Below, piece after piece: positions 62,700-64,000 of a stretch of DNA of 64,000 bases (the first letter of the stretch is position 1; each line of letters opens with the position of its first letter). The stretch covers positions 31,033,001-31,097,000 of the forward strand of contig NC_092591.1 of the NCBI RefSeq assembly GCF_047663525.1, read 5' to 3'. This DNA is from Anas platyrhynchos. Its lineage: Eukaryota > Chordata > Aves > Anseriformes > Anatidae. The notes under the pieces were generated by a model. That model saw only the letters and a list, made by a program, of their open reading frames with translations. It was not told the DNA's origin and did no database searches. A program made the translations under genes and the position numbers.

Positions 62700-64000
62700 C
62701 TGTGAAGGAAAAAAATGCGGAATTTAGGCCTTCAGTTTCTCATATCAAACAGCCACTCTCTCTGGCTGGGCAAGGATTTCTACCATGTCCATCCACTCCT
62801 TGTCTGAGCCTCTCGTCCAGGCAAAAACAAATAAAGGTGGTGAACCTAACTGGTCCAGTTCCTTTTCCTGGCAACTGCAAAACACTCAGCCCATCCAGAG
62901 ATAGTCATCTGAGGCTACTAAATCTTAATGAACTGGCTGTTATAATTCTAAATGTAATGAAAACATAAAATCCAATTGCCAGAACAGACATTTGTTGTTA
63001 GACTAATAAGATATATGGTGATATGCTTATGGTGATGTCTGCCACAGCCTGGTCCTGCTTATCTGACAGTGCCCAAACATCCCAGATCTCCACAATGGCA
63101 GACACAGAGGCAGACAGTGAAGGATAAAATTGCTCTGAAGTACCTTGGGAGATGGTAGGCAGAGACATGTGGAAGGCTGCAAGGATGGCCATAACGGTCA
63201 GACTGAAGGTCCAGCTCACCCAGGCCCTATTGCCCACTCAGAATCACTGGCTTGGGGTAGAGTTTGAAAAGAGGGCAAGTGTGTCTAACACCTCCCCTCC
63301 CAACTTCCAGAAATGTGCAGCTCTGGAATTTCCTGAGCTCAGATGCTATCTCTGTGTTGAGTCATGCTCACTCGGTACACAGTCTCTTCCAAGGATTTGT
63401 GTAAGTGCATTTTGGCCCCATAATAAATTTTGCAGCAGCTACAATACATGTATCTCATGCTAAAGAGGGCAACAGCTCTGCTTAAAAAGCTGCATGGAGA
63501 AGTGTTGTCTTTTGCTTCTTTGAATTTGCCAGGGTGAATGTAGATCTGAATTTGTCCATGCAGAGCTACCAGGCAGGACAGGCCTTAGATACCCTTCCCT
63601 TCTCGTACGTGTGCCTGGTGAATTGTGTCACACATGCACACACATAGATGTGTATATATATATATATGTCGTCCCTGCCACAAACTCTTAAAATAAGTGT
63701 GCAAAGGTGTGCGAGATTTAATTCCTCTCTAGACAGACTCTGCTGGGCTCACTGGCCTCTTCAGTTGGCAAATGTAGGCCAAGATACAAGAAATGAAAAC
63801 ACACATTAAGGTGACTGCAGAGTCAGGCATTTCCAGAGGCAAAAGTGCACTGTTAAGGCAACCCCACGTGCCCTTGTGAAAATTGTGTGGGAATTACCAT
63901 CACAGCCTCCAATGTAGAATCACATCGAGCTACTTCACACTCAGCAAAGTCCCTAGGGCAGGAGCAAGTTGCATTTGCAAGCACCTGAAGGCTCTCTGAG
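62700..64000 (-). other. CCDC9B intron (partial)
   Basis: 1.3 kb searched for a further minus-strand exon without success. It includes a short (TA)n tract at 63652-63668. Nothing else recognised. Confidence 0.6.
63652..63668. repeat. (TA)n tract
   Basis: About seven TA units flanked by TG-rich and CA-rich sequence. Confidence 0.95.

Overview
The window is a piece of bird genome. CR1 LINE fragments with the avian 3' tail (8-bp ATTCTATG/ATTCTGTG repeats) recur in it, genes have many short exons in large introns, and gene order matches human 15q15.1. I cannot name the species from the sequence.

Left half (1-30.7 kb), minus strand: the 5' half of PLCB2, phospholipase C beta-2. I assembled 16 coding exons with GT/AG borders and matching phases. 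They give 560 codons with no frameshift or stop: PH domain, EF hands, the complete catalytic X box, the X-Y linker and the first residues of the Y box. Counting residues puts the catalytic and calcium-binding residues at H327, N328, E357, D359, H374 and E408, the same numbers as in human PLCB2. The Y, C2 and C-terminal domains lie beyond the left edge. The introns hold several CR1 remnants; intron 8 has a fairly fresh one whose reverse-transcriptase frame is still open.

Middle (30.7-43.8 kb): a spacer of about 13 kb between two head-to-head genes, with old repeats and homopolymers only. A degraded CR1 (about 43.22-43.79 kb) abuts a CpG island.

43.8-46.4 kb, plus strand: INAFM2, a 148-residue single-exon INAF-motif membrane protein starting in a CpG island, with a two-codon upstream ORF in its leader.

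46.4-61.5 kb: mostly unrecognised intergenic DNA. Three weak candidates for unannotated transcripts or retrocopies sit at 50.4-52.5 kb, each an open frame next to a polyadenylation hexamer.

61.5-64 kb, minus strand: the last two coding exons of a gene I assign, mainly by position and strand, to CCDC9B (C15orf52). They encode an acidic, Ser/Glu-rich disordered C-terminus.

The genes do not form a pathway. PLCB2 is a G-protein effector (Gq and G-beta-gamma) used in blood cells and taste cells, and its neighbours are linked only by conserved synteny. I found no undescribed multi-gene system. The most useful leads are the PLCB2 and INAFM2 5' ends and the unrecognised 50.4 kb frame.
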